64,000 bases of DNA from Flavobacteriales bacterium (GCA_016716605.1 JADJWA010000001.1:1488001-1552000); one strand, 5' to 3'. Counted from the stretch's first letter, positions 24,424-33,635 are shown. Translations and numbers: made by a program. The notes: a model not told the origin generated them from the letters alone.

Positions 24424-24870
24424 TCAGCTGATCCCCTTCACAATGAAGGAGCGCCCGTTCAGCGTGACCACATCCCCTATGCGCTTGCCCATGAGGGCCT
24501 TCCCGATGGGCGAAGCCGGGGAGACTACCGCACAACGTTCACCGGCCAGATCGACGTAGCCAAAGCCGATGGCGATGAAATAGCCTTCCTGATCCGTTGC
24601 CACCAAGCTGCCCCAGCCAGCAAAGTCGAATTCCCTGTCCATCGGCAGGCGCGCCAGTTCCTGCAGGTGTGCTTGCAGTTTGTCCAGCTGCGCTTCCTGC
24701 TGATCGAGTTCCTGTTGGATCATGGCGCGGCCAACCTCATGCTTGTCGCCAGCGCTGCTCTTGGTTTCGTTCTCGAACGAGGCGCGCGTAGAGGTGATGG
24801 CCTGTTGCGCGGCGCTCACCTTTTCAAGCAGAAGGGCACGCAGGTGCTGAAGGATTTCCTCCTTGTTCAT
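24424..24870 (-). CDS. GreA/GreB-family transcription elongation factor-like protein
   Basis: 148 residues from MNKEEILQHLRALLLEK. Residues 1-75 form a predicted coiled coil (QQAITSTRASFENETKSSAG, QQELDQQEAQLDKLQAHLQE) and the rest an FKBP-like C-terminal domain (VVSPASPIGKALMGKRIGD, NGRSFIVKGIS), the Gre layout. Gre factors bind the RNA polymerase secondary channel and rescue backtracked complexes. The SPIGKALMGK motif is the usual Gre signature. The ATG overlaps the TGA of the propeller lipoprotein upstream (ATGA), so expression is coupled to it. I cannot confirm that the coiled-coil tip has the acidic pair needed for transcript cleavage. Confidence 0.78.
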   Translation of the reverse strand: MNKEEILQHLRALLLEKVSAAQQAITSTRASFENETKSSAGDKHEVGRAMIQQELDQQEAQLDKLQAHLQELARLPMDREFDFAGWGSLVATDQEGYFIAIGFGYVDLAGERCAVVSPASPIGKALMGKRIGDVVTLNGRSFIVKGIS

Positions 24871-25958
24871 GGACTCTTCCAAGGCCCGCCCCGCGTCACG
24901 TTCACGAAGGAGGATCCATTGAAGCGGAACAGACCGCCGGAGAAACCGAACCAAAGCGTGCGGTGACGGTCCTCCACGAATGCCTGTATGGCGAAGTACT
25001 TGGTGAGGTCCGGCCGGTCGGTCCTATCGAAGAGCGTGAAGGTCTTGCCATCGAACCGATACGCGCCTTTGCGTACAGCGCCGATCCAGATGTTCCCTGC
25101 GCGATCCGCGTAGAGGTTGTAGATGTCGTTATCGGTAAGGCCGTCCATATCCGGGAACTGTGTGAAGGTCTTTCCATCGTATCGGCTCACGCCGCTCTCT
25201 TCGATGTAGTTGGGGTGGTCAGAAGTGATGGAACCGAACCAGATGTGGCCGTGCCTGTCTTCTGCGATGCTCGCCACGTTGTTGCTGCAGAGCCCATCCT
25301 TCTTGGTGAAGTGCGTGAATGTGCTGCCGTCGTATTTGCAGGCGCCATAGCCATCGCGCGCGAACCAGATGTTCCCCTTGATGTCCTCGAAGAGGTCCCA
25401 GATCTTGCCTGGGTTCATCTTGTAGGATGGCTCCTCGATCGCTGGTATGGGCACCTCGAATGCGGTGAATCGTTCACCGCTGAACCGGAAAACGCCATCG
25501 CTTGTACCTGCCCAAACCGTCCCGTTCCGATCCACCAGCACTTTGCAACCTTGGCCATGCAGTCCTTCCGCGCTTCCGAAGCCGGTGAACGTGCTACCGT
25601 CATAGCGCGAAGCGCCCGAATGCGTGCCGAACCACAGGTCGCCGTTGCGATCCTCGGCGATCCCGGTGACCACATCGCCGATCAGGCCCTCCGCAATGGA
25701 GTAGTAGCGCAACGCCGATCCATCCCAACGGGCCAAACCTTGTCCGTTGGTGCCGAACCAGAGATTTCCCTTGCTGTCTTCATGTGCCGCAACGATGTAC
25801 TCGGCGACCTGCGCTGTGTCCGTGCCTGACGGCTGGGTCACACCAAGCGGTTCGGTCACATCAGTTTCCGCGGAGGCCGTGACCTTTCCATTGCAGGAGG
25901 TCATGAGCATCGCGGAAGAGAAGAACGCGACCACAGTGATGTGGAGCCCAAGGAGCAT
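24867..25958 (-). CDS. Reg_prop beta-propeller lipoprotein
   Basis: 363 residues from ATG 25958 (MLLGLHITVVAFF) with lipobox LMTSC. The body consists of about seven Reg_prop-type repeats with the pattern GNLWFGT..G..RYDG.TFT.F (for example SKGNLWFGTNGQGLARWDG, NGDLWFGTHSGASRYDGSTF, RAGNIWIGAVRKGAYRFDGK). In Bacteroidota these blades usually form the periplasmic sensor of hybrid two-component systems; here the protein stops after the propeller and has no TM or kinase domain. It overlaps the GreA-like gene by 4 nt. A sensing or scaffolding role in the envelope is inferred. The open frame extends to 26060, but the lipobox supports the internal start. Confidence 0.8.
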   Translation of the reverse strand: MLLGLHITVVAFFSSAMLMTSCNGKVTASAETDVTEPLGVTQPSGTDTAQVAEYIVAAHEDSKGNLWFGTNGQGLARWDGSALRYYSIAEGLIGDVVTGIAEDRNGDLWFGTHSGASRYDGSTFTGFGSAEGLHGQGCKVLVDRNGTVWAGTSDGVFRFSGERFTAFEVPIPAIEEPSYKMNPGKIWDLFEDIKGNIWFARDGYGACKYDGSTFTHFTKKDGLCSNNVASIAEDRHGHIWFGSITSDHPNYIEESGVSRYDGKTFTQFPDMDGLTDNDIYNLYADRAGNIWIGAVRKGAYRFDGKTFTLFDRTDRPDLTKYFAIQAFVEDRHRTLWFGFSGGLFRFNGSSFVNVTRGGPWKSP

Positions 25959-25979
25959 GAGGGTCGGGGAAAGTGCTCG

Positions 25980-25987
25980 ACAAGGTA
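25980..25987 (-). promoter_or_regulatory. -7-like box TACCTTGT upstream of the propeller lipoprotein gene
   Basis: On the minus strand TACCTTGT lies 21 nt before the ATG at 25958. Confidence 0.3.
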
Positions 25988-26068
25988 CCCCGGTCCGATC
26001 GCGCGATCCGGATGGCGTGCCAATGATCGTGAATGGGATAGTGTTCCGAGGCGTGCACAAGGTGTTCC

Positions 26069-26203
26069 TATGAAGAAGCGCATCACGAACATGCTGGTGA
26101 TCAAGCCGAGGAAGGTGCAGTCCCGCGTTGCGGGAAACAGCGGGGTGCGCTTGGAGGCGGCGTGATGGACAATCGAAGAATTGGAGGGCAGGCAGCGGGA
26201 AGG
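26069..26203 (+). pseudogene. Decayed 3' fragment of a TPR/three-TM paralogue
   Basis: ATCACGAACATGCTGGTG (from about 26082) followed later by GTGCGCTTGGAGGCGGCG and ATCGAAGAATTGGAGGGCAGG matches the last about 100 bp of the paralogues at 20019-24404. An insertion of about 25 nt separates the two blocks, and an in-frame TGA follows LEAA. The translated remnant reads ITNMLVIK, RLEAA, stop, then TIEELEG. It is a vestige of a fourth copy or of an old duplication end, now separated from the array by the GreA-like and propeller genes. Confidence 0.65.
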
Positions 26204-26872
26204 CTAACCCCAGATCGCTTCCCAGAGCCCCTCGATGATCCCCGGCTCGATCACGGAGATGTAAACGATCACCAGGGTCAATGCGATCAGCGTGAGCAAG
26301 GCGACCAGGTAGGGCTGCCAGGCCGTCCTCCGAACGCGGGCGGCGATCAACAGGGCGATGATGAGCACGAGCTCGACCGTGGTGCTCACTTCCGGCGCGA
26401 CCGCACGGCCGAGTGTGGGGTTGATGAAAGGCACGGCGGTGAGCATCATGTAGCGCGAGTGGTAGGCCGTATTCCTCCGGTATGCGATGGCCAGTGCATA
26501 GAAGACCAGGAAGGCGCCGCCATCGAAGAACGAGGCACCCAATAATCCAGGTTCCTTGTGGCGCAATTGGCCGTAGTTGGTGACGAGGACGAAGCCCAGA
26601 AAGATCATCGGGACCAGTACATAGGAGAGCCTACCGATCCGCTTGTGATGTGCGATACGCGCTTTCGCCGCGAGCCTTGCCTGCGCCACGAGCATCGACA
26701 GCCAGCACGCGATGGTGAGCAGGTGGAAGTGCACCTCCCATCCCACGCCGAAGAAGCGCGGGAAGTGCGTCCAGTAGCTTGCCCGGAAGCCGAAGTAGCC
26801 CAGTGGCACCAGCGCGATCACCAGCAGCACGATGCCGCGATAGGTCTTGGCCATGGAACTCGATCCGTCCAT
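26204..26872 (-). CDS. Multi-pass membrane protein, DUF2306-like
   Basis: 222 residues with about seven hydrophobic segments. The N-terminal helix is followed by VHFHLLTIACWLSMLVAQ and RIAHHKRIGRLSYVLVP, a His-rich pattern like that of DUF2306-type membrane proteins and cytochrome-b-like folds; a second motif is YHSRYMMLTAVPFINPTLGR. Function is unknown. It lies 18 nt downstream of the AraC gene on the same strand. The ATG at 26872 is 4 nt after a TAGCCTTG box; another in-frame ATG is at 26854. Co-regulation with or by the AraC protein is plausible. Confidence 0.65.
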   Translation of the reverse strand: MDGSSSMAKTYRGIVLLVIALVPLGYFGFRASYWTHFPRFFGVGWEVHFHLLTIACWLSMLVAQARLAAKARIAHHKRIGRLSYVLVPMIFLGFVLVTNYGQLRHKEPGLLGASFFDGGAFLVFYALAIAYRRNTAYHSRYMMLTAVPFINPTLGRAVAPEVSTTVELVLIIALLIAARVRRTAWQPYLVALLTLIALTLVIVYISVIEPGIIEGLWEAIWG

Positions 26873-26876
26873 GGTG

Positions 26877-26884
26877 CAAGGCTA
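26877..26884 (-). promoter_or_regulatory. -7-like box TAGCCTTG upstream of the DUF2306-like gene
   Basis: On the minus strand TAGCCTTG-CACC-ATG. The 4-nt spacer matches that of the AraC and paralogue A boxes. The box itself is one base off TAnnTTTG. Confidence 0.3.
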
Positions 26885-26890
26885 TGTGAG

Positions 26891-27658
26891 CTAGGCGGCG
26901 ATGATCTTGGAAGAATCCGACAAAAGGAAGTCCGAAGGTGCACGGCCCATCCGCCGCTTGAAGTCGGTGGCCATGTGTGCGTGATCGTAGTAGCCGCAGT
27001 CCCAGGCGATGTCCATCAAGCTGCGCGCCCCGCCATCGCGTCGCACCACACCGAACGCATGGTTGAAACGCGTGAGGTCGATGTACTCCTTGGGGCTGAT
27101 GCCGATCTGCTGCTTGAACTGTCGTTCCAACTGCCGGGCCGTGGTGCAGTGGCGATGCATCAGGTCATCCATGCGCACGCGGCCCTTGTTGCGTTCGATG
27201 TCGTCCACAACGGGGATCAGCGCGTAGCGCGGATGCTTGATCCGATCCAGGTAGAAGCGGTCGACATAGGTTGATGGATGGCGAAGGATACTCCCTGGAT
27301 CAGGAAACAACGACAGGTCGAAGGGCTGCACCTCATCGGCCATGCGATATAGCGGATCGTAGCGGTGGAAGAAGGTGAAGCCACCCGGCTTGAAGGTGAT
27401 CCCGAACATGCAGCTCTCTCCAAGGAGTTTCTGCGTATCACCTAGGGTCTGCGCTCCAACGATCAATGCACGTGCATCGCACCAGCGCGTACCGAAGCGG
27501 GAACTGTCGATGCCATCGCCGAGGTTCAGCACCAGGCTCACACCTCCATCAGGAAGAAGTTCGATAGGCCCTTGTTGTTCGTTCCGGCCTTTGATGAGCC
27601 AGTACTGTCGGATGAACGGACGCAACGCCGGATCGGGGAGGAAGACCTCGAACGTCAT
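26891..27658 (-). CDS. AraC-family transcriptional regulator
   Basis: 255 residues. The N-terminal about 140 residues (LPDPALRPFIRQYWLIKG, LLPDGGVSLVLNLGD, GITFKPGGFTFFH) match the DUF6597-like ligand-binding region common in Bacteroidota AraC proteins. The C-terminal about 100 residues carry the double helix-turn-helix (HCTTARQLERQFKQQIGISP, SLMDIAWDCGYYDHAHMATD, FKRRMGRAPSDF). It is a cytoplasmic DNA-binding regulator; the effector is unknown. It is followed by the DUF2306-like membrane gene, a likely target. The ATG at 27658 is 4 nt after the box TAGCTTTA. Confidence 0.88.
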   Translation of the reverse strand: MTFEVFLPDPALRPFIRQYWLIKGRNEQQGPIELLPDGGVSLVLNLGDGIDSSRFGTRWCDARALIVGAQTLGDTQKLLGESCMFGITFKPGGFTFFHRYDPLYRMADEVQPFDLSLFPDPGSILRHPSTYVDRFYLDRIKHPRYALIPVVDDIERNKGRVRMDDLMHRHCTTARQLERQFKQQIGISPKEYIDLTRFNHAFGVVRRDGGARSLMDIAWDCGYYDHAHMATDFKRRMGRAPSDFLLSDSSKIIAA

Positions 27659-27662
27659 AGTG

Positions 27663-27670
27663 TAAAGCTA
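27663..27670 (-). promoter_or_regulatory. -7-like box TAGCTTTA upstream of the AraC gene
   Basis: On the minus strand TAGCTTTA-CACT-ATG. It overlaps the stop codon region of mfd and suggests leaderless transcription of the regulator. Confidence 0.4.
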
Positions 27671-30600
27671 CACGGCCACCCCAACAACGGATTCCATCGC
27701 CTCCTTCGCCGCGTGCACGTTCTTCACATCCTGCACGCTGATCCGCAAGGTGCCGGCTTTCTCGTACACCTTGAACCGGCGCGGCTGGGCTTGTACAGCT
27801 CTGAGCACCGCGTTGAAGCCGTCGCCCTCGAAGAACGGATGCTTCTGGTCGGCGATGAAGGTGCCGATGAGCGTGCCTTTCTTCAGCACCATCTTCTCTA
27901 GGCCCATGCGTTGGCCCAACCAGCGTAAGCGGATCGCTTCGAGGAGTTCGTTCACCAGCGGCGGGATGGGGCCGAAGCGGTCGGTGATCTCCGCTGAGAA
28001 CTTCTGCAGCTCGGCCTCGTCCTTGATGTCGTCGAGGCGGCGGTAGAGCGCGAGGCGTTCGGCGGTCTCGCTCACGTAGCTGTTGGGGATCAGCACAGTG
28101 AGGTCGGTCTCGATGATGCAGTCATCGCTCTGGTCGCGGCGTGATCCGCGGGCGAGAGCATGACTCCCTTCCTGTGCGTCCTCGAAGAGGTCCTTGAAGT
28201 GCTCGTTCTTCAGTTCGCGCACGGCTTCTTCCAGGATCTTGTGGTAGGTCTCGAAGCCGATGTCGTTGATGAAGCCGCTCTGCTCCGCGCCGAGCAGGTC
28301 GCCCGCGCCGCGGATGTCGAGGTCCTTCATGGCGATGTGGATGCCGCTGCCCAGGTCGCTGAACTGCTCGATGGCCTGCAGGCGCTTGCGCGACAGGTCA
28401 GGCAGCAGGTGCGGGCTCGGCGCGAGCAGGTAGCAGTAGGCTTTCTTGTTGCTGCGCCCCACGCGACCGCGCAGTTGGTGCAGATCGCTGAGACCGAAGT
28501 TCTGCGCCTCGTTGACGATGATGGTGTTCGCGTTCGGGATGTCGAGGCCGTTCTCCACGATGGTGGTGCATACGAGGACGTCGCTGTTTCCTTCGATGAA
28601 GTCGAGCATCACCTCTTCCAGCTTGTGGCCTTCAAGCTGGCCGTGGCCCACGCCAACACGCGCGCCGGGTACCAGCTTGCGGATCATGTCGGCGATGTGC
28701 TCGATGTTCTTCACCTTGTCGTGCAGGAAGTACACCTGGCCGCCGCGCGATGAGCTCGTACTCGATCGCGCCGCGGATCACCACTTCATCGTACGGTTGC
28801 AGCATGGTGCTCACCGGGTAGCGGTTCGGCGGCGGCGTGCTGATGATGCTGAGGTCGCGCGCGCCCATGAGGCTGAACTGCAGCGTGCGCGGGATCGGCG
28901 TGGCGGTGAGGGTGAGCGTGTCCACCGTGGCGCGCAGGGTCTTCAACTTGTCCTTCACGTTCACGCCGAACTTCTGCTCCTCGTCGATGATCAGCAGGCC
29001 GAGGTCCTTGTACACCACGTCCTTGCTCACCAGCCGGTGCGTGCCGATGATGATGTCGATCTTCCCTTCCTTCAGGTCTTTGAGGATCTGCGTCTGCTGG
29101 GCGCTGCTGCGGAAGCGGTTGATGTACTCCACACGCGCCGGCAGTCCTTTCATCCGCGCTGAAAAGCTCTTCCAATGCTGCAAGGCAAGGATGGTCGTAG
29201 GCACGAGCACCGCCACCTGCTTGCTGTCGCACACGGCTTTGAAGGCGGCGCGTATCGCGACTTCCGTTTTGCCGAAGCCCACATCGCCGCAGACCAGTCG
29301 ATCCATCGGCACCCCCTTCTCCATGTCCTTCTTCACGTCCTGCGTGGCCTTCAGCTGATCGGGCGTGTCCTCGTAGATGAAGCTGGCCTCCAACTCGTGC
29401 TGCAGGTAGTTGTCCGGCTGGAATGCGAAGCCCGGCTTGCTCTTGCGTTGCGCGTAGAGCTTGATCAGATCGAAGGCCAGCGCCTTCACCTTCGCCTTCG
29501 TGCGCTCCTTCAGGTTCTTCCACGCCGGACTGCCGAGCTTGCTCACATTCGGCGCGCCTCCTGCTTCCTCGCCGCTGTATTTGCTCACGCGGTGCAGGCT
29601 GTGGATGCCCACGTAGAGGATGTCGTTGTCGCGATAGATCAATCGGATCGCTTCTTGCATCGAGCCGCCCGCATCGATCCTCTCCAGTCCGCTGAAAACA
29701 CCCACGCCGTGATCGATGTGTACCACCAAATCGCCGGGTTTCAGTTGCGTCAGCTCCTTCAGCGTGAGCGCCTGCGAGTTCCGGCGGAAACCCTCCTTCA
29801 GCCGGAAGCGGTGGTAACGCTCGAAGATCTGGTGGTCCGTGTAGAGCGCCAGCTTCAGCTCGGGATCGACGAAGCCTTCGTGCAGGTCCAGAACAAGGGG
29901 CGTGAACGCGACCTCGTGCTCCATGTCGTTGAAAATGGAGTAGAGGCGCTCGCTCTGCTTCGCGCTGTTGCACGCGATCAGGTTCGTGTAGCCCGCGTTC
30001 TGCTTGTTGTGCAGGTCGCTGCTGAGGACCTTGAATTCTTTCGCGAACGTTGGCTGCGGACGCTGCTGGAAGTCGACAACTACATCCGCGTGCTGCTTCG
30101 TGGCTTCTGGCGCGACGGTGCTCTTCCAGAAGATCTTGCGGAAGCCGAGCAGGCCTTTGATCAACGCACCATCGGTTGCGAGCAGATCAGCCGGGGTCGG
30201 ATGCTTGTCCTTGTCGGGAAGTCGCTCGTAGGCCTCACCGAGCAGCTTCAATTGCTTCGTAGCCGCATCACCGATCGCTTGCAGATCGCGCAACCAGATA
30301 GTGGCGTTCTCCGGCAATTGCGCGAAGAAGAGTTGTTGGCGCGCAGCATCCTCATCCTGGAGATCCGGCACGATCACGGCTTCGGCAAGTCGCTCCACTG
30401 TCAACTGGTCCTGGGGATCGAAGCGGCGCACGCTTTCCACGGTGTCGCCGTAGAGCTCGATACGGTAGGGCTTGTCATTGCCGTAGCTGAACACGTCCAG
30501 GATCCCGCCGCGGATGCTGAACTGGCCGGGCTCATATACGAACTCCACGCGGGAGAAACCCGTTTCGTGCAGCCATTCCTCCAGGGTGTCGATCGGCAGC

Positions 30601-31088
30601 TCTTCGCTGCGCTTCACTGTGAGCGTGTTCTTCACCAGGGTCTCCTGGCCGACCACCAGTGGCACTAACGCTTCCGGATACGTCACGATGACCAGATGCT
30701 CCGGCTTCTTCATCAGCACCTCCAGCACTTCCGTGCGGCTCACCCGTTCACCATCGTGGTGGCCATCCGGATCGTATGGCGACCGTGACGGCGCAGGGTA
30801 GAAGAGCATGTCTTCATCCTTCTTCGCATTACGTATATCCTTGTCCTTGCTTCGAAGGGCCTCCAGGTCATTCATGAAGTACGCCGCCTCTTCCTTGTCC
30901 GTGAGCACGAACACATGCACGCCCTTCATGCGGTCGATGACCGATGCAGCGATCAGCGCCTGCGACGAACCGATGGTGCCGGCGATCTGCACGCGTGCGT
31001 TCGCCGGTTGCAAGCCTTCAGCGACCCGCGCCACACGCGCATCATTGCGGAAGAGGGAGAGGAGATCGGGGAGGGAGGTGATGGACAT
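27668..31088 (-). CDS. mfd: Transcription-repair coupling factor Mfd (frameshifted in this sequence)
   Basis: Two overlapping frames (31088-28632 and 28735-27668) together encode one Mfd of about 1140 residues, the normal length. The first part has the UvrB-like N-terminus, the RNA polymerase interaction domain (GDLVVHIDHGVGVFSGLERI) and the translocase with Walker A GDVGFGKTEVA and LLIIDEEQKFGV. The second has the remaining helicase motifs (LRGRVGRSNKKAYCY) and the C-terminal TRCF domain. At about 28741-28750 the CG-repeat run is 2 nt shorter than needed for ELIARGGQVYFLHDK. It is either a real mutation or a sequencing error. Mfd removes stalled RNA polymerase and recruits UvrA. Confidence 0.88.
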
Positions 31089-31149
31089 GAACGCTTAAAA
31101 GCCCGAAACCCGGTGCCGCACATCGCGGGCATCGGGTTCGGGAAGGGCG

Positions 31150-31157
31150 CGAAGCTA
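31150..31157 (-). promoter_or_regulatory. -7-like box TAGCTTCG upstream of mfd
   Basis: On the minus strand TAGCTTCG lies 61 nt before the mfd ATG, giving a longer leader than at other genes here. Confidence 0.3.
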
Positions 31158-31222
31158 GGCCGTAGGTATGCCGCTTATGCAATCCGCCGTTCGGGCGCAT
31201 CCTCTCATCAAACGATTCGATC

Positions 31223-31975
31223 ATGCGCACCTCTTCCTTCCTCCACCTGCTCAGCGCCATGGCGCTGGCAGGTACTCTCAGCGCCCAAGGCCTCGGCGAG
31301 GTCCGTGGGCGCGTGTTCGACATGGACGGCAACTCGCTGCCCATGGCCAGCGTGTACACCAGAGTGAACGGTGAGCTCTTCGGCACCACCGCAGACCTCG
31401 ATGGCCGTTTCGTATTGAAGCCGCTCGCTCCCGGCAACTACGCCATCACCATCTCCTATTCCGGGAGGCAGCCCTATGAGTACGCCAGCGTTTCCGTGGT
31501 CGCCGATCGTGCTTCTTACCTGCCGGATACCAAATTGCGCGGCATGGAGCTGCCACCCGTGGTGATCCGAGGCACCATCAGGCCCTTGATAGAGAAGGAC
31601 GACCCCAGCCGCATGACCCTGCTCGCGGCGGAGATCGCCAAGGACCCCAACATCCGCAACCCGGTGCAGTTCCTGGGCAAGGCCTTCGCGGGCGTGACCC
31701 CCGCTCCCAACGGTGAAGGCCTTTACTTCCGCGGCTCGCGCGCTGAGAACATGGCCACCTTCCTCGATGGTGTGAAGATCCCGGGCGCCGTGCCCAGCAT
31801 ACCGCCTTCGGCCATCAGCAGCGTGAGCGTGTACACCGGCGGGCTGCCTGCGCGGTACGGTGATGTCACCGGCGGCGTGGTGGTGATCGAGACAAAGAGC
31901 TATGCGGAGATGGTGCAGCACGCCCGTCGCATGGCCGCGATCCGTGCAGAGGAGGAAGGCGATACGTTTGACTGA
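31223..31975 (+). CDS. Carboxypeptidase-regulatory plus TonB-receptor plug protein without barrel
   Basis: 250 residues with signal peptide MRTSSFLHLLSAMALAGTLSAQ. Residues about 25-105 are a CarboxypepD_reg-like domain (VRGRVFDMDGNSLPMASVY, LDGRFVLKPLAPGNYAITIS). Residues about 115-235 are a receptor plug domain (RGSRAENMATFLDGVKIPG, ISSVSVYTGGLPARYGDVTG, GVVVIETK). A TonB-dependent receptor would continue for about 500-700 residues of barrel, but this gene stops and the next gene starts 6 nt later in good order, so it is not an obvious truncation. The same operon encodes an ECF sigma factor and an anti-sigma-like protein. A periplasmic or secreted signalling role is inferred. Confidence 0.8.
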   Translation: MRTSSFLHLLSAMALAGTLSAQGLGEVRGRVFDMDGNSLPMASVYTRVNGELFGTTADLDGRFVLKPLAPGNYAITISYSGRQPYEYASVSVVADRASYLPDTKLRGMELPPVVIRGTIRPLIEKDDPSRMTLLAAEIAKDPNIRNPVQFLGKAFAGVTPAPNGEGLYFRGSRAENMATFLDGVKIPGAVPSIPPSAISSVSVYTGGLPARYGDVTGGVVVIETKSYAEMVQHARRMAAIRAEEEGDTFD

Positions 31976-31981
31976 TCACCG

Positions 31982-32551
31982 ATGCTGCTGCGCCGAAGAG
32001 CCGCCACCCAAGGCACCGACGAGGAGCTGGTGCTCGCCTTCACGGGCGGGCACCAACCTGCGTTGGCGGCCCTGTGGGACCGCTATGCGCACCTGCTCTA
32101 CGGCGTGGGCATGAAGTACCTGAAGGACCCCGACCGCGCCAAGGATCAAGTGGTGGAGCTCTTCGCATCATTGCCGCAACTGCTCGCCAAGCATCAAGTC
32201 GAGCGCTTCCGTCCGTGGGTGCATACCGTGATGCGCAACCGCTGCCTGATCAGCCTGCGCGGCGAAGGGCGCCATGCCCGCTTGGATGATGCGCACTTGG
32301 AAGACTTGATCAGCGACACCGCCGAAGATGCCCTACTGCGCGAAGCCCCCTTGCTGCAGCTCGAAGCCGCCATCGCGCAGCTCAATGATGCGCAGCGGGA
32401 CTGCATCAACCACTTCCACCTTGAACGCTTGAGCTACCACGAGACCTCCGCCCGCACGGGCTTCACCATCGAGCAGGTCCGCAGCCACCTCCAGAACGGC
32501 CGCCGCAACCTGCGCCTCATGCTCCTTCGCCATGCCGACCAGAACGTTTGA
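31982..32551 (+). CDS. ECF-type RNA polymerase sigma factor
   Basis: 189 residues. Region 2 (LVLAFTGGHQPALAALWDRY, LYGVGMKYLKDPDRAKDQVV, FRPWVHTVMRNRCL) and region 4 (AAIAQLNDAQRDCINHFHLE, TGFTIEQVRSHLQNGRRNL) are recognisable and separated by a short acidic linker. It would direct core RNA polymerase to a dedicated promoter set. It lies 6 nt after the plug-only gene and overlaps the TPR anti-sigma-like gene by 20 nt, so the three genes form one operon. The target promoters cannot be told from the window. Confidence 0.85.
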   Translation: MLLRRRAATQGTDEELVLAFTGGHQPALAALWDRYAHLLYGVGMKYLKDPDRAKDQVVELFASLPQLLAKHQVERFRPWVHTVMRNRCLISLRGEGRHARLDDAHLEDLISDTAEDALLREAPLLQLEAAIAQLNDAQRDCINHFHLERLSYHETSARTGFTIEQVRSHLQNGRRNLRLMLLRHADQNV

Positions 32552-33635
32552 TACGGACCCCTTCACCCCGCGCCGCCCGCTCACGCGCGAGGAATTGCAG
32601 GCCTTTGCCGAGGGCCGCCTCGATGCCGAAAGCCAGCGCGTCTTGGAGGAGCACATCGAGGCCGATGCACTTGTGCGCGATGCGGCGGATGGCTTGCGCA
32701 TGCCGGGTGCCGCAGTTGGCTTGAATCAATTGGATGCCATGAGGCCCCGCAGCGGTTCGGCTTCGCGTTGGTGGTGGGCCGGTGGCACGGTTATGATCGG
32801 CCTGCTGACCGCATGGTATTTCTGGCCGGCTCCGGCGAATGATATGGTCAGTGCAGGCATCACGATTGACCAGGCCAGCGCTGCTGGGGCATCGATGGAG
32901 CCCTTGCGCACGGAAGAGATCGCAGCGGCGATGGAGCAGCCCGAATCGCTGCGCATCGGCCACGAGCCGCTGGCCTTGCATGCGAATCCAATGGCATCTG
33001 AGCGCACCGCGATGGCTTCGGCATCCGTGGATCGCGAGCCGGGCATCGAGCCGCTCGTTCCGCGCGGAACCGCGATCGACCATCCAGCCGAAGCGGCCAA
33101 GCCACTGGTGGTCCGCAAGGCGAAGTCGTCGCGGCAACTCGTGTTCCTGCACGACTTGAAGCTCATCCATCCGAAGGAACTGTACACGGCCGATCCCGTG
33201 CTCGCGCTTGCGGATGCAGGCGTGTCCGCGCGATATGCCGATCGCGCTATGCAGCAGGGCGCAGCGGGCGAGGCGATCCGATTGGGTTACCTCGAATTCA
33301 TGGATGAAGCGATCGGCCGCTTCGCGCGCAACGACCACAAAGGCTGCCTGGACGATCTGCGCTTCGTGCTGCTGCAGTACCCCGACGACGCCAACGCGCT
33401 CTTCTATGCCGGCCTCTGCAGCCACAACCTGGGGATGCATGCGCGAGCACGCGTGCTGCTCCATCGCGCGGCCGTGCATCCGGTTGATGTGTTCGACGAG
33501 GAAGCCGCCTGGTACCACGCGCTCACGCTCGAGAAGCTCGGTGAACGCGATGCCGCGCGCGAGGCTTTTTCGCGCATCGCATCGCAGGGCGGGTTCTACG
33601 CGGAGCGCGCTATTGCGAAACTTGCGAGCGACTAG
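32532..33635 (+). CDS. Anti-sigma-like single-TM protein with periplasmic TPR-like domain
   Basis: 367 residues. Residues 1-75 are cytosolic and include LTREELQAFAEGRLDAESQ and LEEHIEADALVRDAADGL, the helical pattern of Bacteroidota anti-sigma N-termini. One TM segment (about 80-97, GTVMIGLLTAWYFWP) follows. A low-complexity stretch leads to TPR-like helices at about 230-365 (AIGRFARNDHKGCLDDLRFV, LGERDAAREAFSRIA). The 20-nt overlap with the sigma gene supports a sigma/anti-sigma pair. The stop overlaps that of the convergent peptidase gene (CTAG). There is no zinc-binding HXXXCXXC motif. Confidence 0.7.
   Translation: MPTRTFDTDPFTPRRPLTREELQAFAEGRLDAESQRVLEEHIEADALVRDAADGLRMPGAAVGLNQLDAMRPRSGSASRWWWAGGTVMIGLLTAWYFWPAPANDMVSAGITIDQASAAGASMEPLRTEEIAAAMEQPESLRIGHEPLALHANPMASERTAMASASVDREPGIEPLVPRGTAIDHPAEAAKPLVVRKAKSSRQLVFLHDLKLIHPKELYTADPVLALADAGVSARYADRAMQQGAAGEAIRLGYLEFMDEAIGRFARNDHKGCLDDLRFVLLQYPDDANALFYAGLCSHNLGMHARARVLLHRAAVHPVDVFDEEAAWYHALTLEKLGERDAAREAFSRIASQGGFYAERAIAKLASD

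Noticed and set aside
29175..30668. 497-codon plus-strand frame opposite mfd
   Set aside because: It is a shadow of the mfd coding frame with low-complexity composition and no family motif.
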